Assembly (NCBI GenBank): GCA_036511595.1
Contig: DATCBY010000086.1
Span: forward strand, 1 to 11,612
Source: DASZQY01 sp036511595
GTDB lineage: Bacteria > Pseudomonadota > Alphaproteobacteria > Rhizobiales > Kaistiaceae
Direction: 5' to 3'
Length of the DNA: 11,612 bases
The notes beneath the pieces are model-generated. The model was not told where the DNA came from, did not search any database, and saw only the letters and a program-made list of their open reading frames with translations. Numbering within the stretch: the stretch's first letter is position 1; each line of letters begins with the position of its first letter. Positions 6,292 to 11,612 of this stretch are shown one piece after another. Both the position numbers and the translations under genes were made by a program.

Positions 6292-7772
6292 CGCCCGCGC
6301 AACGGCACTTCCTTCATGGCCAGCAGGCACAGGTAGCCTGCCGTAAGTGTTATCGCGGCCGTGCCGAAAACGTACTGGAAAACCGGGCCGACCGCCGTCC
6401 CCTCGCGGGCCGCCGCCGCGATGAGGGCGTCGAGCGAGACGATGGATTGTCCGCCGACGCCGAGGCCGCCGATGAACACCGCGCCAAGCACGGCGACGAA
6501 GATGGCGCTGCCCAGCGAGCGGAAGAAGTTATAGGTCGCGGTGGTGGTACCGAGCTGGTGCGGCTCGACCGCGTTCTGCACGGAAACGGTGGTGACGGGA
6601 AAGATCGTCCCGAAACTGATGCCGATGATCGCCAGCAGCACCTCCGTCTGCCACAGGGAGAGGCTGGCGCAGGTTGCCGCCAGCACGGCCGTCGCCACGA
6701 TGGCAACCGCCACGCCTATCACCGGCGCTCGTTTGTAGTGCATCACGGTCAGCATCATCCGTCCGGAAATCTGCGCGCCGACGACCGATGAGACGGCGAA
6801 GGGGAGCAGCGCCAGGCCCGACTGGCTGGCGCTCAGGTGCAGCACCGCTTGCAGATAGATAGGTATGTATATGGTCAGCGCTACGCTGGTCCCGATGATG
6901 AAGAAATTGCTCGCCGTCGCCGCCGCCACCACCGGATGGAACATCACCGAGAGCGGCACGAACGGCTCTGCCGCGGTGAGGAGGCGGACGACGAAGAGCG
7001 CCCAGGCGACCGCCGAGGCAAACAGGAGACCGATCACCTGGGCCGAACGCCACGGGTAGGCATCTCCGCCCCACGAAAGCGCCAGCAGCAGGGTGACGGT
7101 CGCCGCCACCATCAGGACGGCGCCGATGTAGTCGATCCGGTGTCGGCGCTCGTGCCGCGGTAGTCGCTTCAGGACGTCGTTGGTGATGAAGAAGGCCAGC
7201 GCGCCGAGCGGCAGGTTGATCCAGAAGATGAACGACCAGTGCAGATGCTCGGCAAAGAAACCGCCAAGCACCGGCCCGGCAATCGATGAAGTGACAAAGA
7301 CCCCGGCGAAATAGGCCTGGTAGCGGGCCCGTTCGCGCGGCGCCACCACGTCGCCGATCACCGTCTGGCCGAGGGCGATCAGGCCGCCGCCGCCCAGCCC
7401 CTGCAGGAAGCGGGCGAAGATGAGCAGCCACATGGAGCGCGCCAGGGCGGAAAGCACTGAGGCCGCGACGAAGATCGCGATGGCGGTCAGCACCACCTTC
7501 CGGCGGCCGACGATATCGGCGAGCTTGCCGTAGAGCGGCGTGACGGCGGTGCCGCTGAGCAGATAGGCGGTCACCACCCAGGGCAGGTGCACGAGGTCGC
7601 CAAGATCGTTGCCGATGGTAGGCAGCGCCGTCGCCACGATCGTCTGGTCGATGGCGCCAAGCAGCATCGCCAGCATGACGCCGGCGATGATGCGGCGGAC
7701 GTCCGCCGGGGCGAGGGGCGCCAGTGGCGGCGGCCTCAATGGAGGATTGGCTGGCGCGGCGAGGTCGTCCAT
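6288..7772 (-). CDS. DHA2-family (EmrB/QacA-like, 14-helix) MFS drug exporter
   Basis: Inner-membrane proton-coupled exporter, probably for drugs or other hydrophobic/cationic compounds; the substrate cannot be told from sequence. The 494-residue product has a proline-rich cytosolic N-terminus (about 1-25) followed by about 14 hydrophobic segments. DHA2 marks are GAIDQTIVATALPTI in helix 1 (Asp42), motif A GKLADIVGRRK after helix 2 (82-92), FLQGLGGGG (122-130), GDVVAPRERAR (140-150), motif C GPVLGGFF (166-173) and WIFWIN-like FIFWINLPLG (181-190). ATG 7772 is chosen although its Shine-Dalgarno is weak. The frame can be extended to a TTG at 7835, but that lies inside the T-tract of the upstream terminator and has no ribosome site. 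No TetR- or MarR-type regulator or membrane-fusion (EmrA) partner is adjacent, unlike many drug-pump loci. Confidence 0.88.
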   Translation of the reverse strand: MDDLAAPANPPLRPPPLAPLAPADVRRIIAGVMLAMLLGAIDQTIVATALPTIGNDLGDLVHLPWVVTAYLLSGTAVTPLYGKLADIVGRRKVVLTAIAIFVAASVLSALARSMWLLIFARFLQGLGGGGLIALGQTVIGDVVAPRERARYQAYFAGVFVTSSIAGPVLGGFFAEHLHWSFIFWINLPLGALAFFITNDVLKRLPRHERRHRIDYIGAVLMVAATVTLLLALSWGGDAYPWRSAQVIGLLFASAVAWALFVVRLLTAAEPFVPLSVMFHPVVAAATASNFFIIGTSVALTIYIPIYLQAVLHLSASQSGLALLPFAVSSVVGAQISGRMMLTVMHYKRAPVIGVAVAIVATAVLAATCASLSLWQTEVLLAIIGISFGTIFPVTTVSVQNAVEPHQLGTTTATYNFFRSLGSAIFVAVLGAVFIGGLGVGGQSIVSLDALIAAAAREGTAVGPVFQYVFGTAAITLTAGYLCLLAMKEVPLRGR

Positions 7773-7826
7773 GGGCTGCCGGCGGATCGGGATGGGCTGA
7801 GGTGAGCGGTGTAGCTCCGATCCGGC

Positions 7827-7860
7827 AAAAAACAAAGGGCCGCCGGTGAGTGGCGGCCCT
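7827..7860 (-). terminator. Rho-independent terminator of the first L,D-transpeptidase gene
   Basis: A 9-bp perfect GC-rich stem (AGGGCCGCC/GGCGGCCCT, 7836-7844 with 7852-7860) with a 7-nt loop is followed on the minus strand by TTTGTTTTTT (complement of 7827-7836; the first T overlaps the stem base). It begins 24 nt after the L,D-transpeptidase stop. It insulates that gene from the MFS gene, so the latter likely has its own promoter in the short stretch 7773-7826 or depends on read-through. Confidence 0.88.
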
Positions 7861-7884
7861 GCGCTAATTTCACGCCAGAAATTC

Positions 7885-8529
7885 TTACAGGACGACCACC
7901 TTGGCGCCCACCTTGACGTGGTCGTAGAGGTCGATCACGTCGTCGTTGATCAGGCGGATGCAGCCGGAAGAAACGTTGAGCCCGATCGTCCACGGTTCGC
8001 TCGTCCCGTGGATGCGGAAACCGGTGTCGCCGCCGTTGCCGTAGAGGTACATGGCGCGCGCGCCGAGTGGGTTCTGCGGACCGCCCGCCATCATCGGCGG
8101 CAACTTGTGGCCGCGCTGGCGTTCGCGCGCGATCATCACGGGCGGTGGCGTCCATACCGGCCATTCCGCCTTGTTGCCGACACGGACCGTTCCCCGCCAG
8201 CCGAAGCCGGTGCGGCCGACGCCGATGCCGTAGCGAATTGCCTCGCCGCCGCCGAGCACGAAGTAGAGGAAGTGCTCGTCGGGGTCGATGACGACCGTCC
8301 CGGCCGGCTGATTGGTTTGATAGTCGACCTCCTGCCGGTGATACCGGAACGGAACGACCCGCTGGCGCGGCACGTCGCCCGGGTACAATACCCTGTTGTC
8401 GTACTGCGAGCTGTCGTCGGGCGACAGAAGGTCGCCAAGGGCGTCGAAGAACGATTCGGCCCGCGCCGCGCCGCTGGCGGCTACCGCCATCCCCATGACC
8501 GCCGCAAAGATAAGCCTGCTACCGCGCAT
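7885..8529 (-). CDS. Secreted L,D-transpeptidase (YkuD/ErfK-YbiS type), paralogue 1
   Basis: Periplasmic peptidoglycan-modifying enzyme. By family knowledge it forms 3-3 cross-links or attaches outer-membrane proteins to peptidoglycan; which of these is not visible. The 214-residue product has a signal peptide (MRGSRLIFAAVMGMAVAASG, likely cut after ARA at about 24). A linker follows, then a YkuD domain from about 75 to the end: GTVVIDPDEHFLYFV, IRYGIGVGRTGFGW, NPLGARAMYLY and the catalytic stretch FRIHGTSEPWTIG...VSSGCIR with His174 and Cys190. No lipobox cysteine is present. ATG 8529 is supported by GGGGAG 6 nt upstream and by the signal peptide; an in-frame ATG at 8580 would bury that signal peptide. 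It lies 131 nt downstream of a paralogue on the same strand and is followed by a strong terminator. Confidence 0.92.
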   Translation of the reverse strand: MRGSRLIFAAVMGMAVAASGAARAESFFDALGDLLSPDDSSQYDNRVLYPGDVPRQRVVPFRYHRQEVDYQTNQPAGTVVIDPDEHFLYFVLGGGEAIRYGIGVGRTGFGWRGTVRVGNKAEWPVWTPPPVMIARERQRGHKLPPMMAGGPQNPLGARAMYLYGNGGDTGFRIHGTSEPWTIGLNVSSGCIRLINDDVIDLYDHVKVGAKVVVL

Positions 8530-8535
8530 GTCTGG

Positions 8536-8541
8536 CTCCCC
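8536..8541 (-). promoter_or_regulatory. Ribosome binding site of L,D-transpeptidase paralogue 1
   Basis: GGGGAG on the minus strand (CTCCCC on plus) ends 6 nt before ATG 8529 and decides this start over the upstream ATG at 8580. Confidence 0.65.
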
Positions 8542-8583
8542 AGCTGTTCGTACGCCTACGCACTCGCCCCGAAATTCCACCCT

Positions 8584-8613
8584 ACGATACAGAATTCAGG
8601 CCGGGGCGGGCAA
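8584..8613 (-). promoter_or_regulatory. Possible promoter of L,D-transpeptidase paralogue 1
   Basis: On the minus strand TTGCCC (8613-8608) and TATCGT (8589-8584) are separated by 18 nt, each matching 4 of 6 sigma-70-type consensus bases. It would give a leader of roughly 50 nt. Weak by itself; it is supported only by position in the 131-nt gap between the two paralogues. Confidence 0.27.
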
Positions 8614-8660
8614 GTCGTTACCCGTCACGGCCCGGTGACCCCGATCACAACAACCGTGGG

Positions 8661-9410
8661 TTAGATGACCATGACTTTGTTGCCGACGCGCACCCGCTGG
8701 TAAAGGTCGATAATGTCCTGGTTGCGCATGCGGATACAGCCCGAGGAAACCGCGTGGCCGATGGTCCATGGCTCATTCGAGCCGTGGATGCGGTAAAGCG
8801 TCGAGCCAAGGTAAAGCGCGCGGGCGCCCAGCGGATTGGCGACACCGCCGTCCATGTGGCTGGGCAGGTTCGCGACCCGGTGCATCATCTCGGTCGGCGG
8901 CGTCCAGTCCGGCCACTCGGCCATGCGCGTGATGGTGTGGACGCCCGCCCATTCGAACCCCGGCCGTCCGACCCCGACGCCGTAGCGGAGCGCCTCCCCG
9001 TTCGGCATGATCAGGTAGAGGTGACGGTTGATCGTATTGATGACGATGGTGCCGGGCTTCTCGTTGCTCGGATATGCCACTACCTGCGGCATGAATTCCG
9101 GATCGAGCGGATAGTCCATCGCCGCCTGCGAGTCGTCGGGGATGGCCAGCATCACCGGGTCGGCCTGGGACTCGACCGCGAGACGGCGTTCGCCGGGTGC
9201 GTTGAACGCGACGCGCTGCGGCACGCCGGGCAGGTCGAGCACCGGCCGCGCCTTCCCCGGCAGCATTCGCAGGAGCCACGGCTGGCTGGTGCCCGTGTCC
9301 GAGCTCTGCATGGCCGGCGGCGTGCCGTACCCATCGTCGGCAAGGGCGGTGGGGACGAAGCTGAGGGAGGCGAGGGCGGCAAGCGCGGCGGTGATCGGAA
9401 AACGGTTCAT
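8661..9410 (-). CDS. Secreted L,D-transpeptidase (YkuD/ErfK-YbiS type), paralogue 2
   Basis: Second periplasmic L,D-transpeptidase of the pair. The 249-residue product has a signal peptide (MNRFPITAALAALASLSFVP, likely cut after ALA at 24). A longer linker of about 90 residues than in paralogue 1 follows, then the YkuD domain from about 118: GTIVINTINRHLYLIM, LRYGVGVGRPGFEW, NPLGARALYLG and YRIHGSNEPWTIG...VSSGCIR with His209 and Cys225. The His-to-Cys spacing (16) is the same as in paralogue 1 and the C-terminal halves align without visible gaps beyond a few residues, so a tandem duplication is likely. The first residue is set by the signal peptide; its Shine-Dalgarno is weak (GAG about 7 nt upstream). 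No convincing terminator separates it from paralogue 1. It is divergent from tag. Confidence 0.92.
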   Translation of the reverse strand: MNRFPITAALAALASLSFVPTALADDGYGTPPAMQSSDTGTSQPWLLRMLPGKARPVLDLPGVPQRVAFNAPGERRLAVESQADPVMLAIPDDSQAAMDYPLDPEFMPQVVAYPSNEKPGTIVINTINRHLYLIMPNGEALRYGVGVGRPGFEWAGVHTITRMAEWPDWTPPTEMMHRVANLPSHMDGGVANPLGARALYLGSTLYRIHGSNEPWTIGHAVSSGCIRMRNQDIIDLYQRVRVGNKVMVI

Positions 9411-9421
9411 CGGGCTACTCG

Positions 9422-9450
9422 ATTACAGTGGGTTGATGGCACTCTGTCGT
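9422..9450 (-). promoter_or_regulatory. Possible promoter of L,D-transpeptidase paralogue 2
   Basis: On the minus strand ACGACA (9450-9445, 4 of 6 of TTGACA) and TGTAAT (9427-9422, 5 of 6 of TATAAT) are 17 nt apart. The -10 lies only 11 nt before ATG 9410, so the transcript would be almost leaderless, in keeping with the weak Shine-Dalgarno. Visual match only. Confidence 0.3.
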
Positions 9451-9551
9451 TTCGCGGTAACCATGCTGTGCGGGTGCCAACCGAATGGTGAATCGGGCGT
9501 TGCCGATTTGCGCGCATGGCTAATGAAGGGTTACGACAGCGGCAGCATCGC

Positions 9552-9558
9552 GAGGTGG
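9552..9558 (+). promoter_or_regulatory. Ribosome binding site that decides the tag start
   Basis: GAGGTGG precedes ATG 9561 at good spacing (5 nt from AGG). It favours this start over an in-frame ATG at 9516, which would add 15 residues not expected in the family. Confidence 0.6.
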
Positions 9559-9560
9559 AA

Positions 9561-10193
9561 ATGAGCGCCGCAGGGGATTTGATCGTTGGCGCGGACGGCA
9601 AGCGCCGCTGCCGCTGGAGTGCGGCCCTGGACTACATCGCCTACCACGACAACGAGTGGGGCAGGCCGGTCGCCGACGACCCGCATCTCTTCGAGAAGAT
9701 CTGCCTCGAAGGCTTCCAGTCCGGCCTCTCGTGGCTGACGATCCTGCGCAAGCGCGAGAACTTCCGCGCCGCCTTCGCCGGCTTCGACATCGACAAGATC
9801 GCCCGCTTCGGCGCGCGGGACGTGACGCGCCTCCTCAAGGACGCCGGCATCGTCCGCCACCGCGGCAAGATCGAGTCGACCATCAACAACGCCAAACGCG
9901 CCCGGGAACTCGTCGCCGAGGCCGGCTCGCTCGCCGCTTACTTCTGGCGCTGGGAGCCCAAGACGAAGTCGCGGCCCAAAAAACCTGACTTCGAGGTGTT
10001 GCGGGCACTCGGCCCGGCGGAGGAAGCGGTGGCCCTGTCGAAAGACCTGAAGAAGCGCGGCTGGACCTTCGTCGGCCCGACCACGGTCTATGCCTTCATG
10101 CAGGCGATGGGCCTGGTCAACGACCACATCCACGGCTGCCACTGCCGTAGCGAAGTCGAAAAACAGCGCCAGAATTTCAAGCGGCCGGCGTAG
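9561..10193 (+). CDS. tag: DNA-3-methyladenine glycosylase I
   Basis: Base-excision repair enzyme that removes 3-methyladenine from alkylated DNA, in the cytosol. The 210-residue product (E. coli Tag 187) shows KRRCRWSAALDYIAYHDNEWG at its N-terminus. Cys17 and His29 are two zinc ligands by family knowledge; the other two, His189 and Cys193, are in NDHIHGCHCR at the C-terminus. Tyr28 and Glu50 (in ICLEGFQSGLSW, 47-58) match the base-recognition pocket. LRKRENFRAAFAGFD and FVGPTTVYAFMQAMGLVNDH are further family stretches. The extra length is mainly a lysine-rich insertion and tail (EPKTKSRPKKPDF; EVEKQRQNFKRPA). ATG 9561 is chosen for its ribosome site. It is divergent from the second L,D-transpeptidase and convergent with hisG, with 3 nt between stops. 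It appears to be a single-gene unit, and no Ada-type regulator is visible. Confidence 0.94.
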   Translation: MSAAGDLIVGADGKRRCRWSAALDYIAYHDNEWGRPVADDPHLFEKICLEGFQSGLSWLTILRKRENFRAAFAGFDIDKIARFGARDVTRLLKDAGIVRHRGKIESTINNAKRARELVAEAGSLAAYFWRWEPKTKSRPKKPDFEVLRALGPAEEAVALSKDLKKRGWTFVGPTTVYAFMQAMGLVNDHIHGCHCRSEVEKQRQNFKRPA

Positions 10194-10196
10194 TAC

Positions 10197-10904
10197 CTAG
10201 CGCGCGACCGCCTTCACCTTCGCCACGATCGCCGCCAGCGCCCGCTTCTGCCCGGCGTCCCACGCCATCGTCCGGCTCGCCACCAGATGCGCCTCCGATA
10301 CGAGGATCACCCCGTCGCTGAGCACCTTCAGCCCGTTGGCGCGCAGTGTCGCGCCCGTCGTGGTGATGTCGACGATGATGTCGGCGGCGCCCGACGACGG
10401 TGCGCCTTCGGTCGCCCCGAGACTCTCCACGATGCGGTAGTCGGCGATGCCGTGTCCGGCGAAGAAGCGCCGCGTGACGTTGATGTATTTGGTAGCGACG
10501 GTCAGGCGTCGTGCGTGCCGCGGACGAAAGTCGGCGGCGACGTCGTCGAGATCGGTCATCGTCTCGACATCCACCCACGGTTCCGGCACCGCTACGACAA
10601 CGTCGCACCGCCCGAAGCCCAGCGGCAGCAGCAGTTCCGTGCGCGCCGCGAAGTCCGGCACCGTTTCTTCCACCTGGTCGCGGCCGGTAATGCCGGCATG
10701 TACGGCGCCGGCCCCGATCTCGCGCGCGATCTCCGGCGCCGACAGGTAGGCGACCTCGACGCCGGCGATCCCCTCGATCTGTCCGCGGTAGCTGCGCTTG
10801 CCGCCGGTCGGCGCGATCTCGAGCCCGGCCCGCGCGAACAGCGCCTGCGCATCCGCCTGCAGCCGTCCTTTCGACGGCACGGCAAGGATCAGCGGCCCGC
10901 TCAT
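10197..10904 (-). CDS. hisG: ATP phosphoribosyltransferase, short form (HisG-S)
   Basis: Catalyses the first step of histidine biosynthesis, joining ATP and PRPP to phosphoribosyl-ATP. At 235 residues it is the short form, lacking the C-terminal regulatory domain of long HisG, and by family knowledge it needs HisZ for activity and histidine feedback. Motifs: LAVPSKGRL (7-15), AGITGRDQVEE (70-80), TVATKYINVTRRFF (135-148) and the PRPP-binding region VESLGATEGAPSSGAADIIV (159-178) running into DITTTGATLRANGLK (179-193). ATG 10904 overlaps the hisZ stop as ATGA, giving translational coupling; the frame continues upstream into shadow sequence within hisZ, so the long open frame there is not real. 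There is no intrinsic terminator in the 3-nt gap to tag. Confidence 0.96.
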   Translation of the reverse strand: MSGPLILAVPSKGRLQADAQALFARAGLEIAPTGGKRSYRGQIEGIAGVEVAYLSAPEIAREIGAGAVHAGITGRDQVEETVPDFAARTELLLPLGFGRCDVVVAVPEPWVDVETMTDLDDVAADFRPRHARRLTVATKYINVTRRFFAGHGIADYRIVESLGATEGAPSSGAADIIVDITTTGATLRANGLKVLSDGVILVSEAHLVASRTMAWDAGQKRALAAIVAKVKAVAR

Positions 10905-11612
10905 CGCTGCACTCCGAACCGGTCGAGCCAGACGGCGAAGCCCACCGCCGGCACTGCTTCGCGCGATGTACCGATGTGCGCCGTCATGCTGTCGTAGCGG
11001 CCGCCGCCGATGATCGGCTCGCTGGCCGCCTTGCTCTGGCGGAATTCGAAGACGAAACCGGTGTAGTAGTCGAGCCGCCGGCCGAAGTCGGCGGCGAAAG
11101 CCAGCCGGTCGAGGTCGATGCCGTGTCCCGCGAACGCTTCCGCCCGCTTCTCGAAGCGGTCGAGCGCCTTGCCGAGATCGAGTTTGTCGCGCTTGGCCAA
11201 CGCCCGCAACATGGCGAGAGCCTCGACCGGAGTACCATTGATCGACAGGAACGCCGAGAGCGTCGCGGCGGCGCGGGCCGGAATGCCCTGTGCCAGCGCC
11301 GCCTTCTCGACAAAGCGTTCCGCGATTTCCGCCGCCGTCCGGCCACCCACGCCGCCAAGCCCGGTCGCGGCGAAATGATCCGCCACGGCCGCCTTCACCT
11401 GGGCGACGGAGGCGCCATCGAGTTCCGAGCGCGATGCGACGGCCTTGGCCTTGCCGTTGGCCTTGGAGATAAATCCCTTGAGCCGCGCCGTATCGCCGAA
11501 GGCGCGCGCCAACCGCCGCTGCCACGGCGGGCTGAGGTCGAGTTGGTCGAGCAACGCGGCGAACAACGCCGAGTCGCCGATGATTACGCGCGGCCGCTTC
11601 ACGCCGAACAGG
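10901..11612 (-). CDS. hisZ: ATP phosphoribosyltransferase regulatory subunit HisZ (C-terminal part; 5' end off window)
   Basis: Non-catalytic paralogue of histidyl-tRNA synthetase that assembles with short HisG and confers activity and histidine inhibition. About 236 residues are visible (the family is usually 370-390), so the N-terminal third, with class II synthetase motifs 1 and most of 2, lies beyond the right edge. Visible marks are FGRRLDYYTGFVFEF, the HisS/HisZ-type histidine-site region, and GGGRYDSMTAHIG followed by VPAVGFAVWLDRF, equivalent to synthetase motif 3. The protein is too diverged and its neighbour is hisG, so it is HisZ rather than HisS. A GTG at 11602 could be read as a start but the frame stays open to the edge and homology character begins earlier. 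In related organisms hisS commonly precedes hisZ; that cannot be seen here. Confidence 0.92.
   Translation of the reverse strand, partial: LFGVKRPRVIIGDSALFAALLDQLDLSPPWQRRLARAFGDTARLKGFISKANGKAKAVASRSELDGASVAQVKAAVADHFAATGLGGVGGRTAAEIAERFVEKAALAQGIPARAAATLSAFLSINGTPVEALAMLRALAKRDKLDLGKALDRFEKRAEAFAGHGIDLDRLAFAADFGRRLDYYTGFVFEFRQSKAASEPIIGGGRYDSMTAHIGTSREAVPAVGFAVWLDRFGVQR

Noticed and set aside
4600..6330. A 576-codon open frame antisense to the whole of aceB
   Set aside because: It mirrors aceB, has charge-rich, low-homology-looking sequence and no ribosome site. GC-rich codon bias of the sense gene removes stops from this antisense frame.
7773..7835. TTG at 7835 as the MFS start
   Set aside because: It lies within the T-tract of the terminator and has no Shine-Dalgarno; the added residues are a polar/proline-rich stretch not needed for the fold.
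8624..8639. Possible terminator after L,D-transpeptidase paralogue 2 (GTCAC/GTGAC stem)
   Set aside because: Only a 5-bp stem with a 6-nt loop and no T-run on the minus strand.
9142..9564. A 140-codon plus-strand frame antisense to L,D-transpeptidase paralogue 2 and running into tag
   Set aside because: A mixed low-complexity shadow of the transpeptidase, with no ribosome site; it overlaps two well-supported genes.
10905..11525. Upstream extension of the hisG frame through hisZ to 442 codons, suggesting a fusion
   Set aside because: The extra part is an arginine/glycine-rich out-of-frame reading of hisZ; HisG begins cleanly at MSGPLILAVPSKGRL with an ATGA overlap.
1..11612. tRNA, rRNA, insertion sequence, prophage, CRISPR or defence/toxin genes
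   Set aside because: No cloverleaf-like segments, transposase motifs, terminal inverted repeats with target duplications, regularly spaced repeats, or recognisable defence proteins were seen on either strand.

Overview
The window looks like a piece of a high-GC (roughly two thirds G+C by eye) alphaproteobacterial chromosome, most likely from the Hyphomicrobiales/Rhizobiales side. This is inferred from the short-form HisG directly preceded by HisZ with an ATGA overlap, the pair of secreted ErfK/YbiS-type L,D-transpeptidases, and the general sequence style. No 16S or other strong taxonomic marker is present, so the placement is tentative.

Layout: (1) 1-166, minus strand: the start of a small membrane protein gene. 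Its clear Shine-Dalgarno/ATG is out of frame with the hydrophobic reading frame, so it is frameshifted, misread or unusually started. (2) 167-629: gene-free, with an AT-rich island at about 226-375 containing short repeats. (3) 630-4554, plus strand: glcD-glcE-glcF, the three subunits of glycolate oxidase, with touching or overlapping ends. (4) 4678-6285, plus strand: malate synthase of the A type (aceB), preceded by an unusual ATG-TAA-TG start-stop element. (5) 6288-7772, minus strand: a 14-helix DHA2-type MFS exporter, convergent with aceB across only 2 nt. (6) 7827-7860: a strong minus-strand intrinsic terminator. (7) 7885-8529 and 8661-9410, minus strand: two tandem paralogous L,D-transpeptidases. 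(8) 9561-10193, plus strand: tag, 3-methyladenine DNA glycosylase I. (9) 10197-11612, minus strand: hisG and the C-terminal part of hisZ, running off the right edge.

Functional logic: glcDEF and aceB form a complete glycolate assimilation route. GlcDEF oxidises glycolate to glyoxylate, and malate synthase condenses glyoxylate with acetyl-CoA to give malate. The notable twist is that the partner is isoform A, whereas the classical E. coli glc operon carries isoform G (GlcB). No glcC regulator or glcA permease is visible. The right half is a mix of envelope (L,D-transpeptidases), export (MFS), DNA repair (tag) and histidine biosynthesis (HisZG, the first committed step) without an obvious common pathway. 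No tRNA, rRNA, IS element, prophage or CRISPR array was seen. I found no clearly novel multi-gene system. The points most worth a second look are the start-stop element before aceB, the frameshift and palindrome at the left edge, the AT-rich island upstream of glcD, and the tandem L,D-transpeptidases.
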